64,000 nt of DNA from Akanthomyces muscarius (lineage: Eukaryota; Ascomycota; Sordariomycetes; Hypocreales; Cordycipitaceae). Positions 45,075-54,997 of the stretch are shown piece after piece. Location of the stretch: NCBI RefSeq assembly GCF_028009165.1, contig NC_079241.1, positions 4,898,001-4,962,000 on the forward strand. The letters run 5' to 3'. The notes under the pieces were generated by a model. That model saw only the letters and a list, made by a program, of their open reading frames with translations. It was not told the DNA's origin and did no database searches. Positions within the stretch are counted from its first letter, which is position 1; every line of letters starts with the position of its first letter. The position numbers and the translations under genes were made by a program.

Positions 45075-46648
45075 TCACGATTCTGGATCTCGCGTGGTTG
45101 TGCTGACGTTGCTAGCATGTGCGAGGAGAAACTTGCAGCACGTCAGCGTCAGCTTGCAGGCCTTTGTCCAGCCGTCATCCTGGGCGATGCCGAGGCGGAT
45201 GCTGACGTCGCCAATCTTGTCGCCGTCGATGCGGTACGGCAGGCTGAGCGGGCGGCCCGTGGGCTCCGTCTTGCGGTGGATGTGATCGCCGAGCTGGCGG
45301 ACGAGCTCGAGGAAGGCGACCATGGCGTGGTCGAAGCCGCGGTGGAGCAGCCGCAGGCCGAGGGGCAGGTCGCCGCCGGAGCTGTAGAGCTCGAGGACGT
45401 TCTTCTTGGGCGCGGCGGGCGGACGGGACGCGCTGTCGTGGTGGCCGACGCGGCTGGCCGCGGGGCTGGCCGCATCGAAGCGGACAATCTTGGACGTGCT
45501 GCCCATGGGCTGCGGCTCGTAGCCCTGGAAGCGGAACTCGAGCTTGTCGGCGACGGTGACGAGGAGCAGCAGCGCGTGGCCCCAGGCGGCGTTGATCTCC
45601 GGCCAGTCGACGGGCTTGCTGGAGAGGCGGCCGAGGCGCAGGCCGTTAATGGTGGCAAAGCTGCCGTCGTGGCTGATGCAAAAGGTGTCGTTGTAGACGT
45701 TGGATCGCTGGAGCTTCTGCAGCAGCTGCGAGTCGTTGTTGTATTTTGTGCTGACGCTGTCTCGCTCGGCCTGGAAGTCGGCCAGCGTAGCCGCAAAGGC
45801 ATTGCGCTCGCCCCAGAACGCAGCCTCTTCCTTGTCGAGCTGCCGCGACTCGTCCTCGAGCGCGAGAATCTCCTCGTCGAGCGCGTCCTTTTCGGCTTCG
45901 AGGCGCTTGAGCTCCTCCATGGCGGCCGCCTTTTCGGTTTCGGCTTTGCGCTGCCGCTCCCTGGCGGCCTTCTTGTCGGCCTCGCTGGGCTGCGTAGCGC
46001 GGATCTCCTTGAGGTGCGAAATGTAGGCATCGCGCGTGCGGGTGGCCGTGTCGAGCTTTCGCTGCAGGCCGTCGACGAGCATGTCGGTGCACTCGACGCA
46101 GATCGGGTAGTCGATATCGGAGCGTGCTGTGAGAATTTCGAATAGGCGGTTCACGCGGCCCATTTCGTCTTCGCGCGTCGAGCTCATGACGTCGGTTTGG
46201 TTGGAAGGTGATCGCTGCATCTTGGCCGGCGACTGAGCTGCCGCGCGGGGCGAGAGCTGCTGCTGCTGCTTCGGAGATTGTGTGCGGTCATACTGATGGC
46301 CGAGCTGTGATTCTGATAGGTATATAAACGACATGGTTTGGTCTCGTGGGTTACTGCCATGATGGCGTTTGAAGGTCGGCTGGCTGCTTGCGCTTTGCGA
46401 CGCCGTCTCGTAGAGCGATTTTCGAGCTGCATCTCGCTCTTTTATTTGTGACTTTGCTGGAAATTGGACGACTGTTTGCTTGGGGGGCTGTGGCGCTGCT
46501 GAAGCTGAATATGTGGTAAGTATTTTCCGTACCAGAGGCTAATGGTTGCGAGGAAGGACATACAAACCAACAGATCATATGCAGCTGGATTCAGGTCCTG
46601 AAGGGAGCCGTCCAGCTTGAGAGGCTGGCGACATTTCTGACAAAACAT
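45075..46648 (-). CDS. ATG6: Autophagy protein Atg6/Vps30 (Beclin 1)
   Basis: Atg6 is the shared regulatory subunit of the Vps34 PI3-kinase complexes I (autophagy, with Atg14) and II (endosomal sorting, with Vps38). Exon 1 is 46648-46564 and exon 2 is 46504-45075 (59-nt intron with GTATGT donor, phase 1), giving 504 aa. The N-terminus MFCQKCRQPLKLDGSLQDLN carries the conserved CxxC and joins across the intron to DLLVSSAAPQPPKQ. A disordered N-third follows, then VECTDMLVDGLQRKLDTATR opening the coiled coil (about residues 215-310). The evolutionarily conserved BARA domain covers the rest: VYNDTFCISHDGSFATINGL, INAAWGHALLLLVTVADKL and a C-terminal ending at WTKACKLTLTCCKFLLAHAS. Both intron ends fit the fungal consensus. 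It is divergent from the AT-hook-like gene. Confidence 0.95.
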
Positions 46649-47156
46649 GTTTGCCACTATGAGGTGGCGCACATTATCTGGATGCGAGGCACAGGCGCAG
46701 GTTGTTGCAAACAGAGCTGAGTAGTGGAAGTTGCGGAATGACGTTGTCACGAGCGTGGATGCAGACTATTGTAGTGGGGGCTGGACAGTTGACAGCCTTC
46801 CCCAAGTCCCTTGTATCGTGGGGCAAGCCCACTGTAATCACCAGACCACAGTAGTCGCCGACGCGGTCTAGTGGGTGAATTTACCTGCACTCTACGCGTG
46901 CCGCCGGTCCACCGCGTTCAGGCGGTGGGCCACAGCCCAGGTAAACCGAGCTACGAGACTCGGGTCTATTTACATCGCCAAACGACTACATCTATCTTCA
47001 CGACAACCCAACCATTCCTACGAGACGAGACGAGACGCCACTTGCAACATAGATATCTTCACAACGTGGCAAGCACGGAAATGTCGCGTCCATCCACTGT
47101 CGACAGTGGAAATTGGCACACCGCGTAGCTTCTGTTGACCTCGAGCCTGCGGATGG
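46649..47156. promoter_or_regulatory. Divergent promoter region, ATG6 / AT-hook-like gene, with an 18-bp palindrome
   Basis: This 508-bp stretch lies between divergent starts. It contains the perfect palindrome TCCACTGTCGACAGTGGA at 47093-47110, 46 bp before the right-hand ATG, and a short GACGA tandem repeat near 47032-47047. Either could be a protein-binding site. No gene is seen. Confidence 0.5.
47093..47110. repeat. Perfect 18-bp palindrome upstream of the AT-hook-like gene
   Basis: TCCACTGTCGACAGTGGA reads the same on both strands, with GTCGAC at its centre and no spacer. Its position just before a start codon makes a dimeric-factor site or a small leader hairpin plausible; the sequence alone does not decide. 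Confidence 0.8.
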
Positions 47157-50100
47157 ATGGTAATGGAGTACGAGCCTGTGCCAAAGCGGCGGCGTACAGC
47201 CTCTCCGCCGCTTCTACAAAGCTTCGACGGCAATACACAACATGCGACGCCGCAGCATGGAAAAGCACCAGAGGGAGCAGACGATAAAACGTACCAGCTG
47301 CACCTCGAGCGAGCCTTTGCCGACCCCCGATTCCGTGCGACGCTGGCTCAAATATTCGACAAATATGACGCGAAATCCGCCCAGCAAGATGAGGCTATTG
47401 ACCCAACGCTTTGCGGAATGCCAACAGGAGACAGCAATTTGATTGATCCGGCGATCGACACACATCTTGATAGCTTTGTGCACACCGACCGCATGCCATA
47501 CCATTTGGAGATGCAGCAACACGAGTCCAGGGATGACGGTGCTCAGACGGTCGAATATCAACTTGACCAACCGAACGAGAATGCTGACCCGTATGCTGCT
47601 GCAACTGGCCCCTCTGGATATATGCCCGGTTTTCCTAGTGCCGTGCACCCGGGCTTCATGCAGACCTGGTATAGCAACCCGTTTCAAGGTCCAGGTCCTT
47701 GTCCCTCGCCATGGGACGGCTTCTCTGGCCAATTGCCGGTGCCTCATGCCCCTCACATGGCTTCTGGGCCTTGGGTCGCGCCCGAAAACTTTGCATACAG
47801 CTCGGCAACTTGGCCATCTCAAGTAATGTCGCCAGACCAAAGTACGCCGTCGATTTCCCAACCAGTTCCCGCACTACAGCCGACGCCTCCAGCGCAAGAG
47901 AAGACTTTTGATCGACCAGTGACTGGAGAAGAAAATCAGAAGATTGGACAAGAGGACGAGAGCACAGACAACTGCCAATTAGAGCCAGAGATATCTTATG
48001 ATGCCTTGGGTCGCAAACGGCGACGGCGGCCTATGCAGCCGCGCTTCTCCAAAAATGGCAAACGACTGGGTCGACCGCCCAAACCAGCCGGGGCACCTGG
48101 TGTTTCTGCCGAAACAGGTACCTCTGCCGAAACAGGTGCTTACGACGGCGAGGGCGAGGATAACGGCGGGCTGGCTGACCTGAAGAATCCTGCGGGTGAA
48201 TTTGGCGATGAAGATGACGATACGCTTTGGAGCGAGCTGGCAGAAGCATTACAGCTAGCGTCCAAGGCAACATCCAAAAAGAGAACCAGGGATGCCGCCA
48301 AACCGTCTCAAAAGGGAGAGAATTCCGCGGCCGAGTCAGACGGAGCGGCCGAGACGGATAAATGTGCTGGCCAAGCCGAAACCATGCTGCGAAAGATACA
48401 ACAGGAGCTCATCGACAGAGCCGTTCGTCGCTCTACTATGGCCAAGGAACATGATGACGACACAGATGGTGGCGCTGAAGGCCGTAGGCGATCGGGACGT
48501 GAGCGAAAACCGGCCAATTTTGGCGAGCAAGTGTCGTGGGAAAAAGTTTCGGCGGAGCGACGCACCAGCTACAAGATTAAAATGCATTTGCGCGCTTTGT
48601 CGGTGCAAGCGCGACGAGAACGAAAAAAGCAGGAAAAGGAGGAGGCCGCATTGGCAGCAAAGGACAAGGAAGCGGCCGAAAGAGTGGCAAAGGAAAAGCG
48701 AGAAGCAGAAGAAGTCGCTGCTGTAAAAGACGCCTCAGACGGGGCAAGCGAGGCAATGCCGTCTACGATTCCTGATTCTCAGGACACAGTAACAAGCCTT
48801 CCTATTCGCACTACGCCGAAAAAGCCACAGTCAACCCAGATTATGCGCCAAACCATCAAGAATCACGTCAACAGCGTCGTGCACTTTGAAGAAGACGACG
48901 AAGGATTGCCAGACGACCAAGCACCGGCAGCTTTCCCTATCAAGAACCCTGTGTTTTCCTATAAGAAGCCGGAAATGCAGGTGCATAGCTTTTTGGGAGA
49001 AAACTTCATCGATACAGTGTATGCTCTGTCTGACGATGAAGCACCGGCTCTGCTTGATTCCTTGAAGCGCGTTTCTTTAGGCGAAAATAAGAAACCATCG
49101 CTGGTGCCAGTAGACGTCGCTCGACCTAGGGACACAGCTGTCGCGTCAAAACTATATCGCTCGACGGCCGCGAAACAGACCGCTGCTGAGGCGGCGGAGC
49201 AAATGCGAAAGGAGTCCACCCAAAGCACTCAAATCGACACAAATGCTCTAGATCCCGGTATGGGTACAGCAGAAACTACTCGGCTAGATCCCATCGAGCA
49301 CACAAAGCCGAATGAAGCAAAAACGAGGCCGTCCGTGCCCACCGGCGGAGACGGAGATGACAGTGGAATCGATATCCGAAGCGAACAAGCTTCTAGCGAG
49401 CAAGCGTCCGGCGAGCAAGCAGAAAGACCGTCGGTGAGGGGGGCTTCTATACCCGCGGCGCCGCTCCCCCAAGACCCCAATATACTTGGAGCCGCAGACA
49501 TACTGGACAGCCTTGATGTGATGTCGGAGGCTGGGGATGTTCCCTCCAGCCCTATAAGTGACTATGGTTTCGCAAAAGAAGACACTCGGATGGATGGCAT
49601 GACGGCTGCCTCCGTCGAAAGCGCTCCAGGATCGCCAAGAATGTCCGAAAAGCCATTGTTCGCTGATGAGGAGCCCATGTATGAAAGTATGGAAATCTTT
49701 GAAGACGCTACGGCAGACATGGCTTTCATGAGTGGCAGCGCGGAGATGGAAGATGATCGGGCCGTGGAACCGATGGTGAAGGTTTCTGATCACAGTGCTA
49801 GAAAGGAGAAACTCGTCGGGGACGAGTCCCCCAAACCAGTGTCGCCGATCAGGAAATATGAGTTCACCAATATAGTGTTTGTCGCGGAAAAGCCTGACGA
49901 GTTTGACATTGATGCCGACGAAGACGCTGAGCCATTTTCATCCAACGGCATGGCCGTGTTGCCGCCGCCGCGACACCCGTTGCCGCAGCAAAGCAAACCG
50001 AAAGGGAATGAGAAGCGGAAGCCAACGTCTTCGTTGACTTCGAGAAAATACACGCCTAAGGCGACATCCAAGGAGCCATCTCCTAACAGCACAGGAGAAC

Positions 50101-50615
50101 GACCGAGGCTTTCATCATCATCATCATCAAGAAGCTCTGCAAGGACACCGGCCCCCGTCTCTAAAGCTAGTAGTGTCAGGAAAGGTTCTTCCTCTCGACG
50201 CTCTCTCTTATCCATTATTGGCGAAGGAGAAGACGACATAGAATCTCTTATCAAGAAGAAACCTACTACTATTCTGGTACCGAAACTCGCCCCCGCCAGC
50301 ACACCAGCGCCTTCCTCCTCCTCCTCATCATCAAGGAGACACAGCTCATCTGCCGCCCACGACAGATCCTGGCGCCGAAAATCGAAACCAGTATCCTCTT
50401 CCTCGTCCTCTTTGACACGCATGAGCCTGGGCTCCTTGTCGTCACTCTCACGAGACAAGCCCAGGTCTAGCAAAGAGCGCCAGGAGGCAAAGGAACGCAG
50501 GCGTAAATCTGCAGGTGCCGCTACTCCTGGCACAAACATAACGACGCAAAAGAAGGGCACTTGTGGCGTTGACGGGTATACTTGTGGGCGGGACTTTTGT
50601 TTTACCTGTTTATAA
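47157..50615 (+). CDS. Large nuclear-type protein with an AT-hook-like motif and C-terminal cysteine module
   Basis: One uninterrupted exon encodes 1152 aa, unusual here because most neighbours have introns. The N-terminus (YEPVPKRRRTASPPLLQ) is a likely nuclear signal. A basic patch KNGKRLGRPPKPAG (about residue 305) resembles an AT-hook (core GRP). A Lys/Glu-rich helical stretch (RRERKKQEKEEAALAAKDKE) follows near residue 490. The second half is acidic and Ser-rich, with polyserine tracts. The last residues hold CGVDGYTCGRDFCFTC, a compact Cys cluster that recurs at the C-terminus of related fungal proteins and could bind zinc. Relatives are usually called AT DNA-binding proteins; their role is not established as far as I know. 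Two starts are possible (47157 or the Met two codons later). It is divergent from ATG6. Confidence 0.8.
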   Translation: MVMEYEPVPKRRRTASPPLLQSFDGNTQHATPQHGKAPEGADDKTYQLHLERAFADPRFRATLAQIFDKYDAKSAQQDEAIDPTLCGMPTGDSNLIDPAIDTHLDSFVHTDRMPYHLEMQQHESRDDGAQTVEYQLDQPNENADPYAAATGPSGYMPGFPSAVHPGFMQTWYSNPFQGPGPCPSPWDGFSGQLPVPHAPHMASGPWVAPENFAYSSATWPSQVMSPDQSTPSISQPVPALQPTPPAQEKTFDRPVTGEENQKIGQEDESTDNCQLEPEISYDALGRKRRRRPMQPRFSKNGKRLGRPPKPAGAPGVSAETGTSAETGAYDGEGEDNGGLADLKNPAGEFGDEDDDTLWSELAEALQLASKATSKKRTRDAAKPSQKGENSAAESDGAAETDKCAGQAETMLRKIQQELIDRAVRRSTMAKEHDDDTDGGAEGRRRSGRERKPANFGEQVSWEKVSAERRTSYKIKMHLRALSVQARRERKKQEKEEAALAAKDKEAAERVAKEKREAEEVAAVKDASDGASEAMPSTIPDSQDTVTSLPIRTTPKKPQSTQIMRQTIKNHVNSVVHFEEDDEGLPDDQAPAAFPIKNPVFSYKKPEMQVHSFLGENFIDTVYALSDDEAPALLDSLKRVSLGENKKPSLVPVDVARPRDTAVASKLYRSTAAKQTAAEAAEQMRKESTQSTQIDTNALDPGMGTAETTRLDPIEHTKPNEAKTRPSVPTGGDGDDSGIDIRSEQASSEQASGEQAERPSVRGASIPAAPLPQDPNILGAADILDSLDVMSEAGDVPSSPISDYGFAKEDTRMDGMTAASVESAPGSPRMSEKPLFADEEPMYESMEIFEDATADMAFMSGSAEMEDDRAVEPMVKVSDHSARKEKLVGDESPKPVSPIRKYEFTNIVFVAEKPDEFDIDADEDAEPFSSNGMAVLPPPRHPLPQQSKPKGNEKRKPTSSLTSRKYTPKATSKEPSPNSTGERPRLSSSSSSRSSARTPAPVSKASSVRKGSSSRRSLLSIIGEGEDDIESLIKKKPTTILVPKLAPASTPAPSSSSSSSRRHSSSAAHDRSWRRKSKPVSSSSSSLTRMSLGSLSSLSRDKPRSSKERQEAKERRRKSAGAATPGTNITTQKKGTCGVDGYTCGRDFCFTCL

Positions 50616-51698
50616 AAGAAAGCCCAAAAAACTTGGACAACTCTTACCAACTGTGTGTGATTTTATTGTGCATGGGAAATTACAGCAAGTGTGGGGAGTT
50701 TGGATTGCATACATTTTGATAGACTTGGCCTTGTTCTTTGTGCTAATCCTGGCATATATAATGCAGAAAAATAAGAAACTTGTGTCACAGGTATAGGGAT
50801 ACGATTGTGTTTGATGAGGCTATGCAGAAATTGTTTTGGTATTTGTTTTTATTATAGATTTCGCTGTCGTAAGAAACAAAAATAATCATGACCAACAAGG
50901 AAGAGGAAAAAAAAAAAGGAAGACAAACACTGTTCGACTGGTTTTGAAAAATAAGAGACAAGCCACGGGACCTCAGACGGCAAAAATGGAGAACAGAAAA
51001 GCAAAGCAAAGCAAAAGAACACCAAAACGTCTCTCCATGCATCTGCAATTGTAAACCAAAAAAAGAACTCTGGCTACTCAAGCTCTCTCAATTCCCTTGC
51101 TCCCTTGTAGTCTTCCGCAATGCCCAAAATAGTATAAATAGCCCTCTCAGCCATGAATCCCCGATTTCCAGCAACGCCGGAAAGTAAGACAAGAACAGCA
51201 AACGAGACAGACAGACGACTCTCGTAAGCCCTCCGTCATACAACAGCACTCGAGGGAAGGACAGAACTGCCATTTCCCCCTTCTTGTAATGTTCGTTCTA
51301 GGTTTGTGTCGCAGGCTACCGCTAAAGTAGTAAGCTCTGGTTCTCGGCCTTCTGTTCGTTTGTTTGTTCGTTCCCCAGTAAAGACGCTGACGTGCGTATG
51401 TAGTCTTAGTGAGAGTCGATAATTTTTGTCGGGGTTTTGTAACAGTATTGGTGCCGAGGGAATGGCGAACAGACCACAGCCTCGAGCCTCTCCATCCCTA
51501 TCCGTGAGAGCCTGTATCGAGAAAAGGTAAAGGGGGGTATCGCGTATTACAGAAGAAATCCTTCGTCTCCACCTAGCGGCTGGTGACGAGCCGGCGTGCG
51601 AAGCCAAAGTGAAGTTCTCCCACCTGGTGGGCCGGCCCGGCATGCGCTCCGGCGAATGCCGTCTGCTGCCCAAAAAGGGGGGAACAGAGCGGCGCCGC
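50616..51698. other. Intergenic region between the AT-hook-like gene and CK2 alpha
   Basis: This is the convergent 3' region of both genes, AT-rich, with A-runs near 50906-50920. Small ORFs show no conserved features. Confidence 0.4.
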
Positions 51699-53068
51699 TC
51701 AAGAGGTCTTGTACGGCCCACCGTTGCTGGCGTTGGCGAGGTTGTGCTTGAAGACGTCGGGATCGCGAACGGGGTCAAAGTAGGCGTGGCCTTGAGCCTC
51801 CTTGGCGGTGAGGCGTTCTTGGTGGTCGTAGCGCAGCAGCTTGTCGAGGAAGTCAATGGCCTCGTTAGAAACGAAGCGCTGGTTCTCCGATGTGACGAAG
51901 CTGTGCCAGGGCTTCTTCTGGAAGCGGCCGAGAATGTCGTCGTACTGGGCATCGAGCTCTATCTCGTACTTGTCGAGGTATTCAAACAGCTCGTCAGTGC
52001 CAAGGACCTTAGCAATCTTAACAAGCTGGTCGGTATTGCTCTGGCCGTGGAAGAAGGGCTCTTTGCGGAAAATCATGGACGCAAACATGGCGCCGAGGCT
52101 CCACATGTCAAGGCTGTAGTCGTATTCCTGGAAGTCGACGAGCAATTCGGGTCCCTTAAAGTAGCGAGATGCGACTCTAACGTTGTATTCGGTAGCAGGG
52201 TGGTAGAACTCGGCCAGACCCCAATCGATGAGACGGAGCTTGAAAGCAGGATTAACAAAACAAAGCACTGCGGGTTACCGTGTTTCGAGGGAGCATACCT
52301 TGCGGTTCTCATGATCAATCATGACATTGTGTGGCTTGACATCGCGGTGCATGATGCCTTTGCTGTGACAGAAGTCCAAGGCTTTGAGAAGCTCAAGGAT
52401 ATAGTAGCGGACATCCAAGTCGTTGAATTTGGGGTATAGGTTGCGGAAGTCGGTGTTGTTGACGTATTCGAAGATTAGGGAGGGCGTCTTGCTCTGGTGT
52501 CGGGGGTCGCTTGGTTAACTTGGGAACGGAAAGGTAGTGGCTGTAGGGCGAAAAGAACGCCTGGTATGGGAGCTTACCTGAGAATCCCGAACGACATCGA
52601 GCAGCGCGACGACGTTGGGGCCGCCAGCAAGATTCTGAAGGATCTTGATTTCTCGCTTAATCTTCTTCTTCTTAACGGGCTTCAGGACCTTGATGACGCA
52701 TTTCTGGTAGTTGACAATGTTGATGCCCTCGAAAACTTCCGAGTACTTTCCGCGGCCTAAATTCATCAAGAAGAATAGATTAATACAGGTTCTGTTTCGA
52801 GGTCTTGCGCGTCGGCCCAGTTCACGCGGGGTTTATTTTTGCAATTTCTTTTTCGCGAGCAATGGGCAGGGATGGAAGCAGCGTACCAATCTTGCGGACG
52901 ACTTCGTAGTTCTCCAAAACACCCCAGCCTGGAATATCGAATTAGCACAAGCCCTGAGCAACGTCGGCGTAGGAGCGGAAAATGGTGCAACGTACTGATG
53001 TTGACACTGTCGTAGTCCCAGTAGCTGCGGGGCATGTTGGAGTTGACATCTGCGTAGACGCGGGCCAT
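51699..53068 (-). CDS. CKA1: Casein kinase II catalytic subunit alpha
   Basis: CK2 is a constitutive, acidophilic Ser/Thr kinase acting in nucleus and cytoplasm on many targets. Five exons are supported: 53068-52996, 52928-52887 (only 42 nt), 52756-52578, 52493-52299 and 52238-51699, giving 342 aa, the usual size. The N-terminus [20 protein letters not shown] is typical. The glycine loop is [14 protein letters not shown], the invariant Lys is in [20 protein letters not shown] (the basic cluster is CK2-specific), the catalytic loop is HRDVKPHNV, and the metal-binding motif is DWG rather than DFG, a CK2 hallmark. The substrate-binding [20 protein letters not shown] segment is intact. The chain ends about ten residues after the kinase fold, as in other fungal alpha subunits. 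Confidence 0.97.
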
Positions 53069-54161
53069 ATTGGGCGAGGGAGGCGGCGCGGGCGGCGCGA
53101 CGCGATGAAAAGGAAAAGACTGATGGAGTGTGCAACGGCGCGAGCAAGCGACGATGGGTGGGCGAGGCGCAGCGGCGGGATGGTGAGGCGGTGATTCGGC
53201 CAAAGGCACCGGGTGTGTTTGACGCTGATGTGGTCGGGGTCTGAAATGGCCAAAATCAGGATTAGCCAGTGGGTGGTGGTGGTGGGATGGTGGATGAGAC
53301 GCCAACCGGAGAAAGCCTACCTACCTTTCCTACCTACCTAACTAGTTATGTGGTTAGCTAGGTAGGTAGTAGAGAGAGGGGGGGTACCCCGGCGGGACAC
53401 CCACTACCTTACCTAGGTAGGTACCTAGGTAACGGTGCCACTAGCTGGCGACAGAAGGCCTGCAAACAAATAGCACCTAGGCATTTACAGCATGCGACGA
53501 AAGGCACCAAGTACTCTTTTATAAACAGGATCAGGGGCGGAATAAGAGAGTCTCGTGGGCGATTCGTCAACTGTCATAGCAAAATCATGACTGCGGAACG
53601 TACAACGCTGCTTGGACAGCCTGGGCCACAATGGGCTGTAGCTACTATCGTGCTACGTTCAACCACAAATCAGCAGCAGCTATCCGCGATGTCCATGCAC
53701 TTCGTCACAAACAATCAATCAGGTATAGAGAAAACATGCCCGCGAGATATTCATCAATCATCATTTAATTGTGGCAGTAGCATTAATAAATTCTGTACAG
53801 GGAAGCCAATCTTACATCCGCGCCAAGTTTCGGCTATGTCGAAATCCCATATAAAGGAAAATCCCATTTTCCATCATCCTAATGCTCAAAGCTCGTGTTA
53901 GCACAGCTTTCCTTTCTCGCAGCTCCAAAAATCTCATCGGATATTTCTCTGGCGTCAGAGAGAAGATTAATGTCTCGTCCTCTTAGCATCGTCAAGCATC
54001 ACCAACGACAGTAGCCATGGTTCCTATGCCTTTGACACTAATCTGACTAAGGATGACGATACAAAGGTTTTCATCATACGCCGTTCAACGGAAACAAACA
54101 AAAGCATTCAAAAAGTCTTACCTTCTAGTCCCGTGGGTATCCATAAACGCCGTTTGTTTCA
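53069..54161. other. Intergenic region with dense ACCT/AGGT repeats
   Basis: The stretch separates CK2 alpha (promoter side) from the DUF3807 gene (3' side). Around 53318-53435 there are many ACCTA/TAGGT units, including two TACCTAGGTA palindromes (53410-53419 and 53422-53431) that form an inverted repeat with 11-bp arms and a 2-bp spacer. The rest is AT-rich without a recognisable gene. Confidence 0.5.
53409..53432. repeat. Inverted repeat, 11-bp arms TTACCTAGGTA around a GG spacer
   Basis: The left arm TTACCTAGGTA and right arm TACCTAGGTAA are exact reverse complements with GG between them. It lies about 340 bp upstream of the CK2 alpha start and is the densest example of the motif family seen across this window. 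Confidence 0.75.
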
Positions 54162-54737
54162 TTAATCATAATCAAGAGAGTCCAGCCCAGCTTCCACAAC
54201 ATCCCATGTTCGTTTCCGTAGGTCAGGCTTCGGCTCGCGTTTGCCTGGCTTGCTTGACCTCTTCTTGCCCTTCTTTCCGTCTCGTGGCTTGTTGGCAGCC
54301 GTAGAATTAGGCTGGATACCAGGTGTGCCCGGCTCTCCAGATGAAACTTCCGACTGGTGCAGCTTGGATGCCTTTTCCTTGGCGCGTTCAAGCTCTCGAA
54401 GCTCTGAATGGCGAAAGATTTCGATTTGTTCGTCTGTCAATGTCCGTTTCACTCCATCCTCATAGTAGCCCAAATCGTCCTCTTCCTCCCAGTCTTCTGC
54501 AACCTCGCCTTCACATAGAGTAGCTTGGGAATTTGGCAAAACAAAGTCCTTCTGGAAGCTGCTCAATGCCGCGCTGGAGAAGTGAGCATCATGGAAGCCG
54601 GCTAGCTCATCCTTTGAAAGTCAGCTTGCGAATCCCTTTTCAGCAAAGCCAGAAACCTTTAACAACAACAAGACTCTTACAGGTAAAATATTCGGCAGTT
54701 TGAATGCTTGATTCTGCTGCGTATCATGGTTTGGCAT
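54162..54737 (-). CDS. Small conserved fungal protein, DUF3807-like
   Basis: Exon 1 is 54737-54681 (19 codons) and exon 2 is 54611-54162, joined across a 69-nt GTAAGA...AAG intron in phase 0, giving 168 aa. The N-terminus reads MPNHDTQQNQAFKLPNILP and continues DELAGFHDAHFSSAALSSFQ, then KDFVLP, which places the usual FHxxHF-type block of the family at the start. An acidic stretch (EDWEEEDDLGYYEDGVKR) and a helical segment (LTDEQIEIFRHSELRELERA) follow. The C-terminus is Lys-rich (KKGKKRSSKPGKREPKP) and could be a nuclear or nucleic-acid-binding tail. I assign it to DUF3807 from the overall pattern; no function is known. Without exon 1 only a shorter, later Met is available. Confidence 0.7.
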
Positions 54738-54997
54738 GCTTGCGCCCACGCATGTACGTGGTTGCTGGTAAAGAAGCCATACAGCCAGGAGAAAAATACT
54801 TGAGCGCGCCAGGCAGCGAGAGCTGTCACGTGCCCCACTTTGACCAGCATGGGAGACAAGGCTGGCCAGGTAGTGTTGCATACAAACAAATGCTAGTAAA
54901 TGTTTGAAAATAATCTACGTGAGGAAACAAGTCCAGTGCACCAGTAGAGATTCTTCTTGCAAAAGGAAACAGGCCTTCGGAGGTGGCGCGGTCGATT

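Noticed and set aside
45117..46145. 342-codon open frame antisense to ATG6
   Set aside because: It covers the coiled coil and BARA domain of Atg6 and has no conserved features of its own.
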